Shown: positions 11,701 to 21,830, counted from the first letter of the stretch. The stretch is DNA of 53,395 bases from Alphaproteobacteria bacterium (GCA_022826185.1 JAJDVH010000246.1:1-53395), one strand, 5' to 3'. Notes: generated by a model from the sequence alone, not told the origin. Numbers and translations are program-made.

Positions 11701-12164
11701 ACGAGCTGCGCGAGCTCTACCAGGAGGTGATCCTCGACCACGGGCGCAACCCGCGCAATTTCCGCCGCATCGAGGACGCCGACGGCGAGGCGAAGGGCGA
11801 CAACCCGCTCTGCGGCGACCGGGTGCATGTCTTCGTCAAGCTGGACGGGGCGGGCGGGCTCGGCGACGTGGCCTTCCAGGGACGCGGCTGCGCGATCTCG
11901 ACCGCGTCCGCCTCGATGATGACCGAGCTGCTGAAGGGGCGCAGCGAGGCGGAGGCCCGCCGGCTGTTCGACGTGTTCCACGCCGTCTGCACGGACGAGG
12001 CGTTCGACCCGCTGGACGTGCCGGAGGAGTTCGAGGACGAGGCGGACAGGCTCCAGGTCATGGCGGGTGTGCGCCAGTTCCCGATGCGGGTAAAATGCGC
12101 GACCTTGCCGTGGCATACTTTCGCGGCCGCGCTCGACGGCAAGGCGACGGCGACAACGGAATAG
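11697..12164 (+). CDS. sufU: SufU, sulfur-transfer partner of SufS
   Basis: A 155-residue IscU-fold protein. Zinc/cluster ligands are visible as Cys39 and Asp41 (NPLCGD), Cys65 (GRGCAIS) and Cys134 (VKCATLPW). The extra residues between the second and third cysteine are typical of SufU rather than IscU. SufU accepts persulfide sulfur from SufS. The gene overlaps sufS by 4 bp, consistent with the coupled pair. Confidence 0.94.
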   Translation: MNELRELYQEVILDHGRNPRNFRRIEDADGEAKGDNPLCGDRVHVFVKLDGAGGLGDVAFQGRGCAISTASASMMTELLKGRSEAEARRLFDVFHAVCTDEAFDPLDVPEEFEDEADRLQVMAGVRQFPMRVKCATLPWHTFAAALDGKATATTE

Positions 12165-12185
12165 GCGGGGACGGGACGGAGAACG

Positions 12186-12584
12186 ATGGAAGGGACGATG
12201 CCCTTCGAACAGTGGATGGGCGGCGAGCCGCTGCAGGAGTTCCGCGCCGAGGCGGGAACGCCGCTGGAGCCGGGCTCGCCGATCGCGCCGCACGGCAACC
12301 TGATCGCGGCGCTCAAGACCGTGTACGACCCCGAGATTCCGGTGGACATTTACGAACTCGGCCTCATTTACGATCTTGAGCAGGCCGAAGACGGCTCGGT
12401 GCGCGTCGAGATGAGCCTGACCGCGCCCGGCTGCCCGGTCGCCGGCGAGATGCCGGGCATGGTGGCCGAGGCCGTGGCGGGCGTGCAGGGCGTCGGCGAG
12501 GTCGAGGTCCGGCTGGTGTGGGAGCCGGCCTGGACGATGGAGCGCATGAGCGAGGAGGCCCGCCTCGCGCTCGACATGTGGTGA
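12186..12584 (+). CDS. sufT: SufT-like DUF59 (MIP18 family) protein
   Basis: A 132-residue protein with a DUF59/MIP18 domain. The family motif DPEIPVDIYELGLIYDL and the conserved Cys in TAPGCPVAGEM are present. Proteins of this group assist Fe-S cluster maturation or delivery and are often fused to or encoded beside suf genes. The roughly 35 N-terminal residues before NLIAALKTVYDPE form a short extension. It lies 21 bp after sufU. Confidence 0.92.
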   Translation: MEGTMPFEQWMGGEPLQEFRAEAGTPLEPGSPIAPHGNLIAALKTVYDPEIPVDIYELGLIYDLEQAEDGSVRVEMSLTAPGCPVAGEMPGMVAEAVAGVQGVGEVEVRLVWEPAWTMERMSEEARLALDMW

Positions 12585-12600
12585 GGAGAAGGAGGCGGAC

Positions 12601-12936
12601 ATGCCAGAGCCGATGATCCGGATGACGGACGCCGCCGCCGAGCGGGTGCGCCACCTCATGTCGCTGTCGGAAGAGCCGGCGGTCGGCCTGCGCGTCGGCG
12701 TGCGCACGCGCGGCTGCTCCGGCCTCTCCTACTCCGTCGAATACGCCAAGGAGCGCAAGCCCTACGAGGAGGCCATCGAGTCGAACGGCGTGACCGTGCT
12801 GATCGACCCGACCGCGGTCATGTTCCTGATCGGCTCGGTGATGGACTACCGCGAAGGCATCTTCGAATCCGGCTTCACCTTCGAAAACCCCAACGCCAAG
12901 GGCACCTGCGGCTGCGGCGAGAGTTTTCACGTCTGA
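12601..12936 (+). CDS. sufA: A-type iron-sulfur carrier SufA/IscA
   Basis: A 111-residue A-type carrier that passes clusters from the Suf scaffold to client proteins. The three ligand cysteines are Cys39 (RGCSGLSY), Cys103 and Cys105 (GTCGCGESF). It is the last gene of the suf operon, 16 bp after sufT, with AGGAG-like sequence upstream (gaggagaaggagg). Confidence 0.96.
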   Translation: MPEPMIRMTDAAAERVRHLMSLSEEPAVGLRVGVRTRGCSGLSYSVEYAKERKPYEEAIESNGVTVLIDPTAVMFLIGSVMDYREGIFESGFTFENPNAKGTCGCGESFHV

Positions 12937-13049
12937 CGGAAAATCGACGGCCGGGCCCGACTCCTCGAATCGATTGCCGACGCTATTCTCGATTATCGGG
13001 AGGGCGACTTAATACCAACGGCATCGACTTCAGACTCATGTCTTCTTCT

Positions 13050-13142
13050 CGTCATGCCCGGACTTGTTCCGGGCATCTCCCTCAACCGTGTCCATCCGGC
13101 CAAGCGGCCGCATGGATGCCCGGAACAAGTCCGGGCATGACG
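13050..13142. repeat. REP-like perfect inverted repeat
   Basis: Positions 13050-13077 and 13115-13142 are perfect reverse complements (28 bp). Each arm is itself a hairpin: ATGCCCGGA, loop CTTGT, TCCGGGCAT. The family CATGCCCGG...CCGGGCATG is very common between genes in alphaproteobacteria. It lies between the end of the suf operon and the next gene; its right arm contains the ATG proposed for the downstream gene. It could act as a transcription terminator for suf or as mRNA end protection; this is inference. Confidence 0.85.
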
Positions 13143-14918
13143 GAAGGGAGAGATCGGCCGGCGGGCGCGCAGGAAGACGGGAATGCGCCGTTGCCCGATC
13201 CGGGCGGGCCCGGAGACCTCGGCCCGGCCGAAGACGGCCGGGCGGGGCGCGGCCTCTGGCTGCGGGCGCCGGAAACGGTCATGCGCCTTGCCCGCCTCGG
13301 CGCGTTCCACCAGACGCGGCTGAGCTTCCTCAGAGCGACGCTGCGCCAGGTGGCGGCCGGCGGATACCGCTTCGGCTATGAGCGCTGGGAGATCGGAGAC
13401 GGTGGCGTCGGCGCGGCGGTCTATGCCGCGCGGGGACCGGAGCGGGACTATTCGCTGGTCTGTTTCGCGCACGACCTCGACCCGGCGATGCGCACCGACC
13501 GGGTGATCGCCGAAGCCTGGGACGCCACCTTCGTTCTGTATGACGGCATACCGGATGACAGCGAACTCGACCGTTTGCGCGCCAACGCGCCGAAGCAGGA
13601 GGCCGGACGCTACCGCCACACCGACCTGATCCTCTCCCGCGCCAACAGGAGCGGCCGGCTGTACGACCATGTCGTGGACTGCCTGGCGGCCGGGCGGCAG
13701 CCGGCGGCGGCGCGTCTCGACGAGACCGGCTATGTCATGCGGACGACAGCGGTTTACGGCAACGGCAAGTTCGGCATTGCGGACCGCGATCGCTATGCCG
13801 GCCGCGCCGGTTTCGGCGGCCCTTTCCGCATGGAAATGCTGACGGTCTGGATGATCCGGCAGTTCGTCGCCGATCTCGTCGATCACATGGCGCGGGCCGG
13901 GGGCGGCGCCCGCGCCGCGCCGCTCGACCGGGCGCTCCGGCGCCGGCTCGGCATCGGCAACTCCACCGGCCTCGGCCTCGGCCCGTTCATCGTCAACCAT
14001 CCCGCCCTGTTCGCCCGCTGGGTCGAATGCCGCGAACTGGCGCTGGCACGGGTCTGCGCGCAGGAGACGGCGTCCGCGGAAACCCGGCGCGAATTCCGCC
14101 AGTGGATCGCCCGTGCGCGCGCGGATGCCGCCGGCTGGACCGTGGCCGAGCCGGTGCAGGCGGCGAAAATCGCCCGGCTGTCGGATGATCTGGGCCGTCT
14201 CGACGCCTTTGCCGCCGGGCTCGGCGCGGAGGCGGCCGCGCCCTGGGCCCGGATCCGGGACTGGGCGGCGGAGCACCTGTCGCTGGAAGGTCAGGAACTC
14301 GCCGTGTCCCTGCTCATCGAACCCCATGGCGGCATCGTGGACGACCTTGCAGACCGCATGGCCGTCGAAGAGACGGAAATACTGCCGGCCGGCCTCTCCG
14401 GCCGTGTCCGGGACCTGCGGGACCTTATCGAAGAGGAGTATGGCTGGGCGCTGGAGCCGGACTATGCGAGGCCGGAGGCGCAGGCGCGCTTCTGGTACGT
14501 CTCGGCGAACAAGCTGGAGCCGCGGCTGGGCGAACGGTGGGAAGAGCCGGGCGCGGAGCTGGAGCTGCCGCTGGCGACCGGCCGGGACATCGCCGCGTGC
14601 CATGCCGATCTCGGCAAGGCGGCCGAGGACGAGACGCTCGCCGATTTCCTGCTGCGCCATCCGGAACACCGCCACACCGTCCGCCGGCTCTCGGACCCGG
14701 ACCTTGGGCCGTACGGCCATATTCGCGACAATCTGGTGGGCGCCGGTCTGCTGCCGCTCGACCTGCTGCGCTGCAAGCTGGCGTTTTTCGGCGCGACGCA
14801 CTTCGATCCGAAGTCGGACCGCTGGCTGCGCATCAACATGTTCCGCCACGCGCCCTACCCGGACGAGTTGCAGGCCGGGCCGCCGGACGACTGGATCTAT
14901 CCCCGTCCCGATGGCTGA
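13137..14918 (+). CDS. Uncharacterised 593-residue protein, partner of the DUF3726 gene
   Basis: I do not recognise a named domain. The protein is soluble, with no signal peptide or membrane segment. Notable segments are LWLRAPETVMRLARLGAFHQ near the N-terminus, GFGGPFRMEMLTVWMIRQF, GNSTGLGLGPFIVNHP and, at the C-terminus, ATHFDPKSDRWLRINMFRHAPYPDE. The first ATG of the downstream-most plausible start (13137) lies in a REP arm; the open frame runs further upstream through the repeat. A start closer to GLWLRAPETVMRL is also possible. It overlaps the DUF3726 gene by 8 bp, so the two probably work together. Confidence 0.7.
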   Translation: MTEGRDRPAGAQEDGNAPLPDPGGPGDLGPAEDGRAGRGLWLRAPETVMRLARLGAFHQTRLSFLRATLRQVAAGGYRFGYERWEIGDGGVGAAVYAARGPERDYSLVCFAHDLDPAMRTDRVIAEAWDATFVLYDGIPDDSELDRLRANAPKQEAGRYRHTDLILSRANRSGRLYDHVVDCLAAGRQPAAARLDETGYVMRTTAVYGNGKFGIADRDRYAGRAGFGGPFRMEMLTVWMIRQFVADLVDHMARAGGGARAAPLDRALRRRLGIGNSTGLGLGPFIVNHPALFARWVECRELALARVCAQETASAETRREFRQWIARARADAAGWTVAEPVQAAKIARLSDDLGRLDAFAAGLGAEAAAPWARIRDWAAEHLSLEGQELAVSLLIEPHGGIVDDLADRMAVEETEILPAGLSGRVRDLRDLIEEEYGWALEPDYARPEAQARFWYVSANKLEPRLGERWEEPGAELELPLATGRDIAACHADLGKAAEDETLADFLLRHPEHRHTVRRLSDPDLGPYGHIRDNLVGAGLLPLDLLRCKLAFFGATHFDPKSDRWLRINMFRHAPYPDELQAGPPDDWIYPRPDG

Positions 14919-15594
14919 CGCGATGCTCTGCTCGCTGAACGAGGTCCGGGCGCTGGCGGCCGGGGCGGCGCGCGGCGCGGGCCTGCCCTGGGGCGTGGCC
15001 GAGGAGGCCGGGCGGGCGGCGCGCTGGCTGGAGGCGCGGGGCCTCGCCGGCCTCGCGGCGCTGGCGGGCGCGCTCGAACACCTGTCGGCGGCGGACTGGC
15101 GGCGTTGCTTCCCGGTCCCCGAAGGCGCTGTCTGGCGCGCGGAATCGGGGGAGATGGACGGGCTGCTCGCCGGCATCACCCTGGCCGACCGGGCGGACGG
15201 GCCGCTGCCGTTCGCAAGCGGCGGCGCGCTGGTGCTCGCCGGGGTCCGCCGGCCGCTGCTGGCGGCGCCGTTCCTGGCCGGCGTCGCCGGCGTGTGCGGC
15301 GCGCGGCTGGCCGTATCGGTCGGGGCGCGGACGCCGGCAATCGGGATCGGTCCGCAATCCGCCGACGAGTCCTGCCGCGCGCTCGAAGGCATGGCTCTTG
15401 CCGAGACCGTCCGGATCGCGAAGGCCGGCGACGACGCAACGCCGCCCGACCTGCCGCGCCTCGATGGCGGCATCCCGGTGGACAGCGAAGTCTACGCCCG
15501 CCTCGCCCGACGGGCCGCCCGGACCCGTGTGCCGGAAAGCGCCGAATCGCGCGCGCGGGGGGCAGGCGCGGGCGACCCGGTCGAGACGGACTGA
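14911..15594 (+). CDS. DUF3726 family protein
   Basis: A 227-residue protein that resembles the DUF3726 family, with the N-terminal SLNEVRALAAGAARGAGLPWGVAEEAG pattern and a helical first half followed by an Ala/Gly/Val-rich region. The C-terminal 25 residues are low-complexity Arg/Ala/Gly. The function is unknown. The ATG at 14911 overlaps the end of the preceding gene. The family name comes from pattern recall and has not been checked. Confidence 0.7.
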   Translation: MADAMLCSLNEVRALAAGAARGAGLPWGVAEEAGRAARWLEARGLAGLAALAGALEHLSAADWRRCFPVPEGAVWRAESGEMDGLLAGITLADRADGPLPFASGGALVLAGVRRPLLAAPFLAGVAGVCGARLAVSVGARTPAIGIGPQSADESCRALEGMALAETVRIAKAGDDATPPDLPRLDGGIPVDSEVYARLARRAARTRVPESAESRARGAGAGDPVETD

Positions 15595-15606
15595 CGGAAG
15601 GCGGCG

Positions 15607-16047
15607 CTACCGCTCCAGGTCCGGCTGCACGCCCTCCGCGGCTTCCCTGCCGTCGAAGCGGCCTTCATAGATGGGCCGCGCGCCTGTGGTGGGGCCGGGA
15701 TATTGCATAAAGACGATGGTGCAGCCCGTCTCCGTGTGCATTTCGTGCTCGAAATGCGGGTCTTCCATATAGACCATGTCGCCGGCCCTGAGCGTCCGGT
15801 CGCCGAAGCGGCACTCGCCTTCCGCCACATACCAGAGCTGGGCGAAATCGTGCCTGTGCAACGGGAAGCCCGCGCCCGGCTCATAGGTGACGAGGCCGGC
15901 ATTGGGCGTGTTCGGCCGCTCCGGCGTCGGGTGGAACACCATCCGCGTCACATTGGCGAACCGCCCCCGGCGCCCCGGATGGTCCGCCGGGCGGCGCACG
16001 ACGGGGGCGTGGTGCGTGGCGGGGGTTTCAGTCCCGGACTTGGACAC
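15607..16047 (-). CDS. Cupin-domain protein
   Basis: A 146-residue single cupin. Motif 1 is seen as GAGFPLHRHDFAQLWYVAEGE and motif 2 as LRAGDMVYMEDPHFEHEMHTETG, giving His, His and Glu/His candidates for a bound metal. No catalytic role can be assigned; relatives include dioxygenases, isomerases and sugar or acid sensors. It converges on the DUF3726 gene, with 12 bp between the two stops. Confidence 0.85.
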   Translation of the reverse strand: MSKSGTETPATHHAPVVRRPADHPGRRGRFANVTRMVFHPTPERPNTPNAGLVTYEPGAGFPLHRHDFAQLWYVAEGECRFGDRTLRAGDMVYMEDPHFEHEMHTETGCTIVFMQYPGPTTGARPIYEGRFDGREAAEGVQPDLER

Positions 16048-16092
16048 TCGGCGGTCCTCCTGCGCAGCCGGACAGGGAGCGATTCGATCCGG

Positions 16093-16296
16093 TTACGTCT
16101 TTTGTCCCTGCCGACTCTCGACTCCGGTCATTCTGTCCTCAAGACGCCCCATGGCGTCACGCAGGCCTTCAAAGGCGCCTTCCAGGCGCGCCACGCGCTC
16201 CGACAGGCTGCGCACATCCCGATGCAGAGACCACAAGAATGCGATGATGCCGACAATGCCGGCCAGTTGGAGAGTATCTGCGTTCAGCCAATCCAT
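16093..16296 (-). CDS. Small membrane-anchored coiled-coil protein
   Basis: A 67-residue protein. Residues about 8-22 (LQLAGIVGIIAFLWSL) form one membrane segment, and residues about 25-60 form a heptad-like helix (VRSLSERVARLEGAFEGLRDAM). ATG at 16296 is chosen because upstream residues in the open frame have no such pattern. A weak promoter-like pair (TTGAAT, TATAAG, spacing 15) lies about 35-60 bp upstream. Function unknown. Confidence 0.6.
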   Translation of the reverse strand: MDWLNADTLQLAGIVGIIAFLWSLHRDVRSLSERVARLEGAFEGLRDAMGRLEDRMTGVESRQGQKT

Positions 16297-16489
16297 GCGG
16301 CTATCTTCCCGTTCCCGGGTCTTCCACGGAGCATGAGGACGATCCACCTTATATGGAAACTCCATTTCATTCAACGGTCGGATTGGACCGGACAACATCC
16401 GGCCAGTTCTGCAGGGCAGTCGCTCCCAGGCTTGTCGTGCTGCGGTTCGGGACGCAGCGCCGTGTTTCTCCGCGGCCCCGGCCAGCGCC

Positions 16490-17773
16490 CTAGTTGAACA
16501 CCGACTGGACCATGGAGTTGGGGAGCCAGAGGGCGAGGATGGGGAAGAGCAGCACGAGGACCAGCACGATGCCGTCCGTACACAGGAACGGGATCGCGCC
16601 CTTCATCACCCTTGTCACCGGCACCCCGGTCGTGCCGCTCACAGCGAACAGGTTGAGGCCGACCGGCGGGATCACGCCGCCCATCTCCACCGCCAGCGCG
16701 AACAATATGCCGAGATGGATCGGGTCTATGCCGAGCGTCAGCGAGACCGGGTAGATGATCGGCACTGTCAGCGCCAGGATCGCCACGCCCGTCAGGAACA
16801 TGGACAGGACCAGCAGCACGGCCAGCAGCACGATGAGGAAGCCCATGGCCGAGAGGCCCTGCGCGCCCACCCAGGTGGCGACCTCCTGCGGCCAGCCCTT
16901 GTTGGCGAGCAGGAACTGGAAGACGCCGACGCAGCCCAGCAGGAAGAAGACGATGGCGGTGAGGTTGGCCGCGCGCATGGTCGTCGGCAGCAGCTCGCGC
17001 AGGAACGCGCCCCGCCGGGCCGCCAGGCCGTAGATCAGCGCATAGGCGCAGGATGCCGCGCCCGCCTCCGTCGGCGTGAACACGCCGCCATAGAGGCCGC
17101 CCAGCACGAAGACCGGCATCAGGATCGCCGGCAGCGCCTCAATGGTGGAATGCCAGAGGTTGCCCAGGCTGAACTCGCCCGCGGGCAGCTTCAGCCTCCA
17201 GGCGATGAAGACGATGATGACCGCATCCGAGATCGCCAGCAGGATGCCGGGCACGAAGCCCGCGAAGAACAGCTTGACGATGGACTCCTCGGTGATGATG
17301 CCGAACAGGATGAGCGTGATCGAAGGCGGGATCAGGATGGCGATGCCGCCGCCGCAGGCGATCACGCCCGCCGCCATCCAGACCGGATAGCCGCGCCGGA
17401 TCATCTCCGGATAGGCGATGACGCCCATCGCCGCCGCCATGGCGGTGCTGGAGCCGGAAATCGCGCCGAACAGCACGGCCGCGATCAGGGTGGCGTAGGC
17501 GAAGCCGCCCGGCAGCCAGCCGATAATGGCGTCGGCGAACTTGAACAGCTTGGAGATCAGCCCCGTGCGCTCCATGAGGAAGCCCGCATAGATGAAGAAC
17601 GGGATCGCCATGAGGGTGTATTTGTTGACGAAGCTGAAGAAGGCGCGAAACGCGGTGTTCGCCGACAGCACCGGGTCGTAGAGGATGAAGGCGACGGCCG
17701 CCCCGCCGAGCGCAACGCCGATGGGGGCGCCGATGGCCAGAAGGGCGATCAGGCCGGTGCCGAGCGCGCCCAT
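16490..17773 (-). CDS. dctM: TRAP transporter large permease (DctM)
   Basis: A 427-residue polytopic inner-membrane protein with about 12 hydrophobic segments. It is the large, sodium-coupled permease subunit of a tripartite ATP-independent periplasmic (TRAP) transporter. Typical motifs include the FGAISGSSTAMAAAMG loop and VEMGGVIPPVGLNLF near the C-terminus. The gene follows dctQ by 1 bp, in the order P-Q-M. Confidence 0.95.
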   Translation of the reverse strand: MGALGTGLIALLAIGAPIGVALGGAAVAFILYDPVLSANTAFRAFFSFVNKYTLMAIPFFIYAGFLMERTGLISKLFKFADAIIGWLPGGFAYATLIAAVLFGAISGSSTAMAAAMGVIAYPEMIRRGYPVWMAAGVIACGGGIAILIPPSITLILFGIITEESIVKLFFAGFVPGILLAISDAVIIVFIAWRLKLPAGEFSLGNLWHSTIEALPAILMPVFVLGGLYGGVFTPTEAGAASCAYALIYGLAARRGAFLRELLPTTMRAANLTAIVFFLLGCVGVFQFLLANKGWPQEVATWVGAQGLSAMGFLIVLLAVLLVLSMFLTGVAILALTVPIIYPVSLTLGIDPIHLGILFALAVEMGGVIPPVGLNLFAVSGTTGVPVTRVMKGAIPFLCTDGIVLVLVLLFPILALWLPNSMVQSVFN

Positions 17774-17774
17774 G

Positions 17775-18371
17775 TCAGATCTCGATCCCTTCCTCGACCG
17801 GCGCCCAGGGGAACACGGTCTTGCCGCGCAGCGCCTGCACGTCCTGGTAGAGGTGGAAAAGGGTGACGACAGCCATCAGCGCAAACGCGATGACCAGGCA
17901 GGCCTGGAACGGCCAGATCAGGATCACCATGCTCTGGGTGGTGCGCCCGAGCTTCTCGGCGCGCTCCACCGCCGGCAGGCCCCACCAGGCCAGCGCCGTG
18001 AACAGGGTGAGCGAGATGCCGGACACGAATACCCGGATCGTCAGCACGGTGCGGACATAGCCGCGGCTGCGCAGCAGGTCCAGCAGCGCCAGCACGGCAA
18101 GATGCGAGCGCGAGGCCTGCGTGACGGCGAAATAGATGAAGACCGCCGCGATGGAGACATAGGTGACGGCGTCCTGCCCCCAGTCGAACACCACGCCCAG
18201 AATGTAGCGGCGCACGATCTCGATGCAGGCGAGCAGCGTGCCGCTGAGCAGGATGATGGCGGCGATGCGGGCCACGACCTTGTCGAGCAGGAAATGCAGG
18301 GCGCGGTAGGCGCGGTCGATGGCGAGGTCGATGCCGACAGGTTCGGGCATGTCGGTAGAACTGCCGGTCAT
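17775..18371 (-). CDS. dctQ: TRAP transporter small permease (DctQ)
   Basis: A 198-residue membrane protein with four predicted segments, the small permease of the TRAP system. It has the family pattern LACIEIVRRYILGVVFDWGQDAVTYVSIAAVFI in its first half. A strong stem-loop separates it from dctP, consistent with different expression of the two parts. Confidence 0.92.
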   Translation of the reverse strand: MTGSSTDMPEPVGIDLAIDRAYRALHFLLDKVVARIAAIILLSGTLLACIEIVRRYILGVVFDWGQDAVTYVSIAAVFIYFAVTQASRSHLAVLALLDLLRSRGYVRTVLTIRVFVSGISLTLFTALAWWGLPAVERAEKLGRTTQSMVILIWPFQACLVIAFALMAVVTLFHLYQDVQALRGKTVFPWAPVEEGIEI

Positions 18372-18406
18372 CCGGGCCGCCTTCGGTTCATGCGGGTAAG
18401 GAAGCA

Positions 18407-18431
18407 GCGGGGGGCCTCAGGGACCCCCCGC
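18407..18431 (-). promoter_or_regulatory. Stem-loop between dctP and dctQM
   Basis: GCGGGGGG at 18407-18414 pairs perfectly with CCCCCCGC at 18424-18431 around a 9-nt loop. It lies 14 bp after the dctP stop and 36 bp before dctQ. No T-run follows on the minus strand, so it is more likely an mRNA-stabilising or partial attenuating hairpin than a full terminator; such hairpins would favour excess of the binding protein. Confidence 0.6.
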
Positions 18432-18444
18432 AACGACGGCACGG

Positions 18445-19569
18445 TTATTTCTTCTTCTTGGCGAAGCGCTCGAACCAGGGCTCGATCTCGGAGCAGTCGG
18501 TGTCCTCGAGCCAGTGCGACCCCATCGGGTTGGCCGCGACCGCCATCTTCGCCTCCTCGGCGAACCTGTCCACCCACTCGTCGGCGTCGGCCGGGGTGCT
18601 CTTCTTGATGTGGTCGGCGGTGCCGGACCCGAGCGCGTCGGCCAGCACGCCCGCCTCCTCGGCGGTCATGATGTAGATGCCGGGCTTGGAGGGGTCCTCG
18701 GTGCCGTATTTGTCGATCATGCGCTTGTCGTTGCACCAGTTCGCCTTCTTCGCAAACGGCAGCATCTCCTCCACGATCAGCCTCTCGATGATCGCCTGCT
18801 GCTCCGCGTCGAGCGAGTTCCACCAGCTCATGCTGGCGCCGATCCAGTAATAGTCGCCGACGATGCCGTTGATGCCGGCGACGGTGAAGAAGGGCGCCTG
18901 GTCCTTGACGACGTTGAAGCCGCCGAGGCTGGTCAGCAGGCCGTCGATGACGCCGGTCTCGAGCGCCGGCGGCACGTCGCCGAAGGCCATCGTGGTGGGG
19001 TTCGCGCCCCAGGCCGACAGCGCGGCGTTCTCGACCGGGCTCATGGAGCGGATCTTGCGCCCGGCGAAATCCTCCGGCTTGAGCAGGCGGGAACCGGAGC
19101 CCGCGCCCATGTAGAAGCTGAGATGGGCGGAGCCGAAGATCTTGATGTCATGCAGCTCTTCGAAGCGCTTCACCAGCATGGCGTAGGTGTCGAAGCCGTC
19201 GATCGCGTCGATGGCGCCCGGCGTGGTCAGCAGCATCGGGCCCACCACCACGGCCATGAAGGGATCGATCTGGGCCGTCTTGCCGAACTGGCCCCAGGTC
19301 ATCTCCAGATTGCCTTCGGTCATGGCCTCGACCGCCTCCGGCACCGAATAGAGCGCCTTGGAGGGGAACAGCAGGACCTCGGAGCCGGGAATTTCCTCGG
19401 CGAGGCGTTCCTGGAACAGGATCTCCGCCAGCGCGGCCGGATGCGGCGGCGGCGTGTGGTCGGATGCGATGCGGATCTTGACGGGTTCCGGCGCCGATGA
19501 AGCGGGCAAAATCCCCGCTACGGCCAGCGCCGCCGCCGCAAGGCCGGTGAGTGCGGTGCGGATGAGCAT
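18445..19569 (-). CDS. dctP: TRAP transporter substrate-binding protein (DctP)
   Basis: A 374-residue periplasmic binding protein with a signal peptide (residues 1-25, cleavage likely after PASSA). It shows the family pattern GRKIRSMSPVENAALSAWGANPTTM, whose Arg usually contacts a carboxylate on the ligand, and the QFGKTAQIDPF region. The substrate cannot be read from sequence; organic acids are usual. The C-terminus ends in a run of lysines. It is first in the P-Q-M operon. Confidence 0.94.
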   Translation of the reverse strand: MLIRTALTGLAAAALAVAGILPASSAPEPVKIRIASDHTPPPHPAALAEILFQERLAEEIPGSEVLLFPSKALYSVPEAVEAMTEGNLEMTWGQFGKTAQIDPFMAVVVGPMLLTTPGAIDAIDGFDTYAMLVKRFEELHDIKIFGSAHLSFYMGAGSGSRLLKPEDFAGRKIRSMSPVENAALSAWGANPTTMAFGDVPPALETGVIDGLLTSLGGFNVVKDQAPFFTVAGINGIVGDYYWIGASMSWWNSLDAEQQAIIERLIVEEMLPFAKKANWCNDKRMIDKYGTEDPSKPGIYIMTAEEAGVLADALGSGTADHIKKSTPADADEWVDRFAEEAKMAVAANPMGSHWLEDTDCSEIEPWFERFAKKKK

Positions 19570-19668
19570 GTAGAGCCTCCCTCGGTTTACAGCGACAGCG
19601 ACCTTAGAGCCTTTCCGGCAGGCGCGATAGTGGCCGCCTTGCGGAAAGCTGCGCGGTAATCCGCGGCT

Positions 19669-20175
19669 TCAGTCCGCCTCGGGGTAGTCGGCGGGCCGGA
19701 GCAGCCGGGTGAGCGCGCCCGCGCCGACCGCGCCCCAGTCCGCGGCCTCGAATTTCAGCACGGCGAGCCCCGAGGTCGGCATGCCCAGCGCCAGGCGCGA
19801 GAGCGAGGCCGGATCGCCTTCGCGCGCGAGATACCGTCCGGCGTCCGAGATCGTCGGGTTGTGGCCGACCACCAGCACCCGTGAGACCCGGCCATCTTCG
19901 ATCCCGCGGACGAGGGCCAGCAGTTCCGGCACATGGCCGTCATAGAGGTCGGGCGTGAACTGCACAGTCGTTCCTTCCCCCAGCGCGAGGCCGTCGAGCG
20001 TCTCGCGCGTGCGCCTTGCATCCGAGCAGATGACGAGGTCCGGCTGCAGGCCCTCGGCGGCGAGGTAACGCCCGGCGGCGGCGGCCTGCCGGCGGCCGCG
20101 GCCGGTCAGCCTCCGGTCCCGGTCGGGCGCGCCGACGCCGGCCTTGGAATGGCGGAGCAGCAGCAGCGTTTTCAT
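19669..20175 (-). CDS. SixA-like histidine phosphatase
   Basis: A 168-residue member of the histidine phosphatase superfamily. The catalytic RHS motif (LLLLRHSKAG, His at about 9) and the second His in VVGHNPTISD are present, plus CSDARRTRETLDGL. The length and RHSKAG motif fit the SixA group, which acts on phosphohistidine proteins, but the substrate is inferred. It lies 25 bp after the formaldehyde dehydrogenase gene. Confidence 0.87.
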   Translation of the reverse strand: MKTLLLLRHSKAGVGAPDRDRRLTGRGRRQAAAAGRYLAAEGLQPDLVICSDARRTRETLDGLALGEGTTVQFTPDLYDGHVPELLALVRGIEDGRVSRVLVVGHNPTISDAGRYLAREGDPASLSRLALGMPTSGLAVLKFEAADWGAVGAGALTRLLRPADYPEAD

Positions 20176-20200
20176 CGCCCTCTGCCCTCCGCCCCGCGGA

Positions 20201-21310
<1,110 letters not shown>

Positions 21311-21392
21311 GAGCGGCGTCCTCCCCTTGATGATCGCAGGCCGGGATCAGCGTAGCGGCGTTTCACGGGCGGTCAATCGCCGCAATGGCGGG

Positions 21393-21830
21393 TCAGGCCG
21401 CCTCGCCGACGGACACGGTGATGCGCTTGCCCAGCCGGCGGAGCGCCCGGTCCATCGTTGCGGCCCTGGTGCCGTGCTCCGGATCGAGCATGCGCCGAAC
21501 CTCGCTCTCGGCGATGTCGAGTTCGCGGGCGAGCCGGCGCTGCGACATGCCGGCCTGACGCCAGGCTTCGTAAAGAGCCGCTTTCAGAGCGATCTGCACC
21601 GGCGGAACGATGAGAGGCCGCCGCTTGCCGGGCCGCGAGGGCGCAGGAAGGTCCCTGCCTTCGCGAATCGTTGTCGCAATCAGTTCGCGCAACAGGTCCC
21701 TGGCCTCTGCCAGCGCCTCGCCGCGGGTCGCGCCATCGGTTGCGCCCCAGTTGAAATCCGGGAATGTCACGACATGCCGGCCGTCCTCGTCGCGTTCGAC
21801 CTCGGCGGGATAGTTGTATGTGTCGGGCAT
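21393..21830 (-). CDS. hicB: HicB family antitoxin
   Basis: A 145-residue antitoxin. The N-terminal YNYPAEVERDEDGRHVVTFPDF with GATRGEALAEARDLL is the HicB fold that blocks the toxin. The C-terminal AGMSQRRLARELDIAESEVRRML is a helix-turn-helix that probably binds the operon promoter. ATG at 21830 fits the fold; the open frame extends upstream into the hicA shadow. It is 43 bp downstream of hicA. Confidence 0.9.
   Translation of the reverse strand: MPDTYNYPAEVERDEDGRHVVTFPDFNWGATDGATRGEALAEARDLLRELIATTIREGRDLPAPSRPGKRRPLIVPPVQIALKAALYEAWRQAGMSQRRLARELDIAESEVRRMLDPEHGTRAATMDRALRRLGKRITVSVGEAA

Noticed and set aside
13050-13142. Transposon ends
   Set aside because: The 28-bp arms are a REP-type hairpin with no transposase or target duplication visible.
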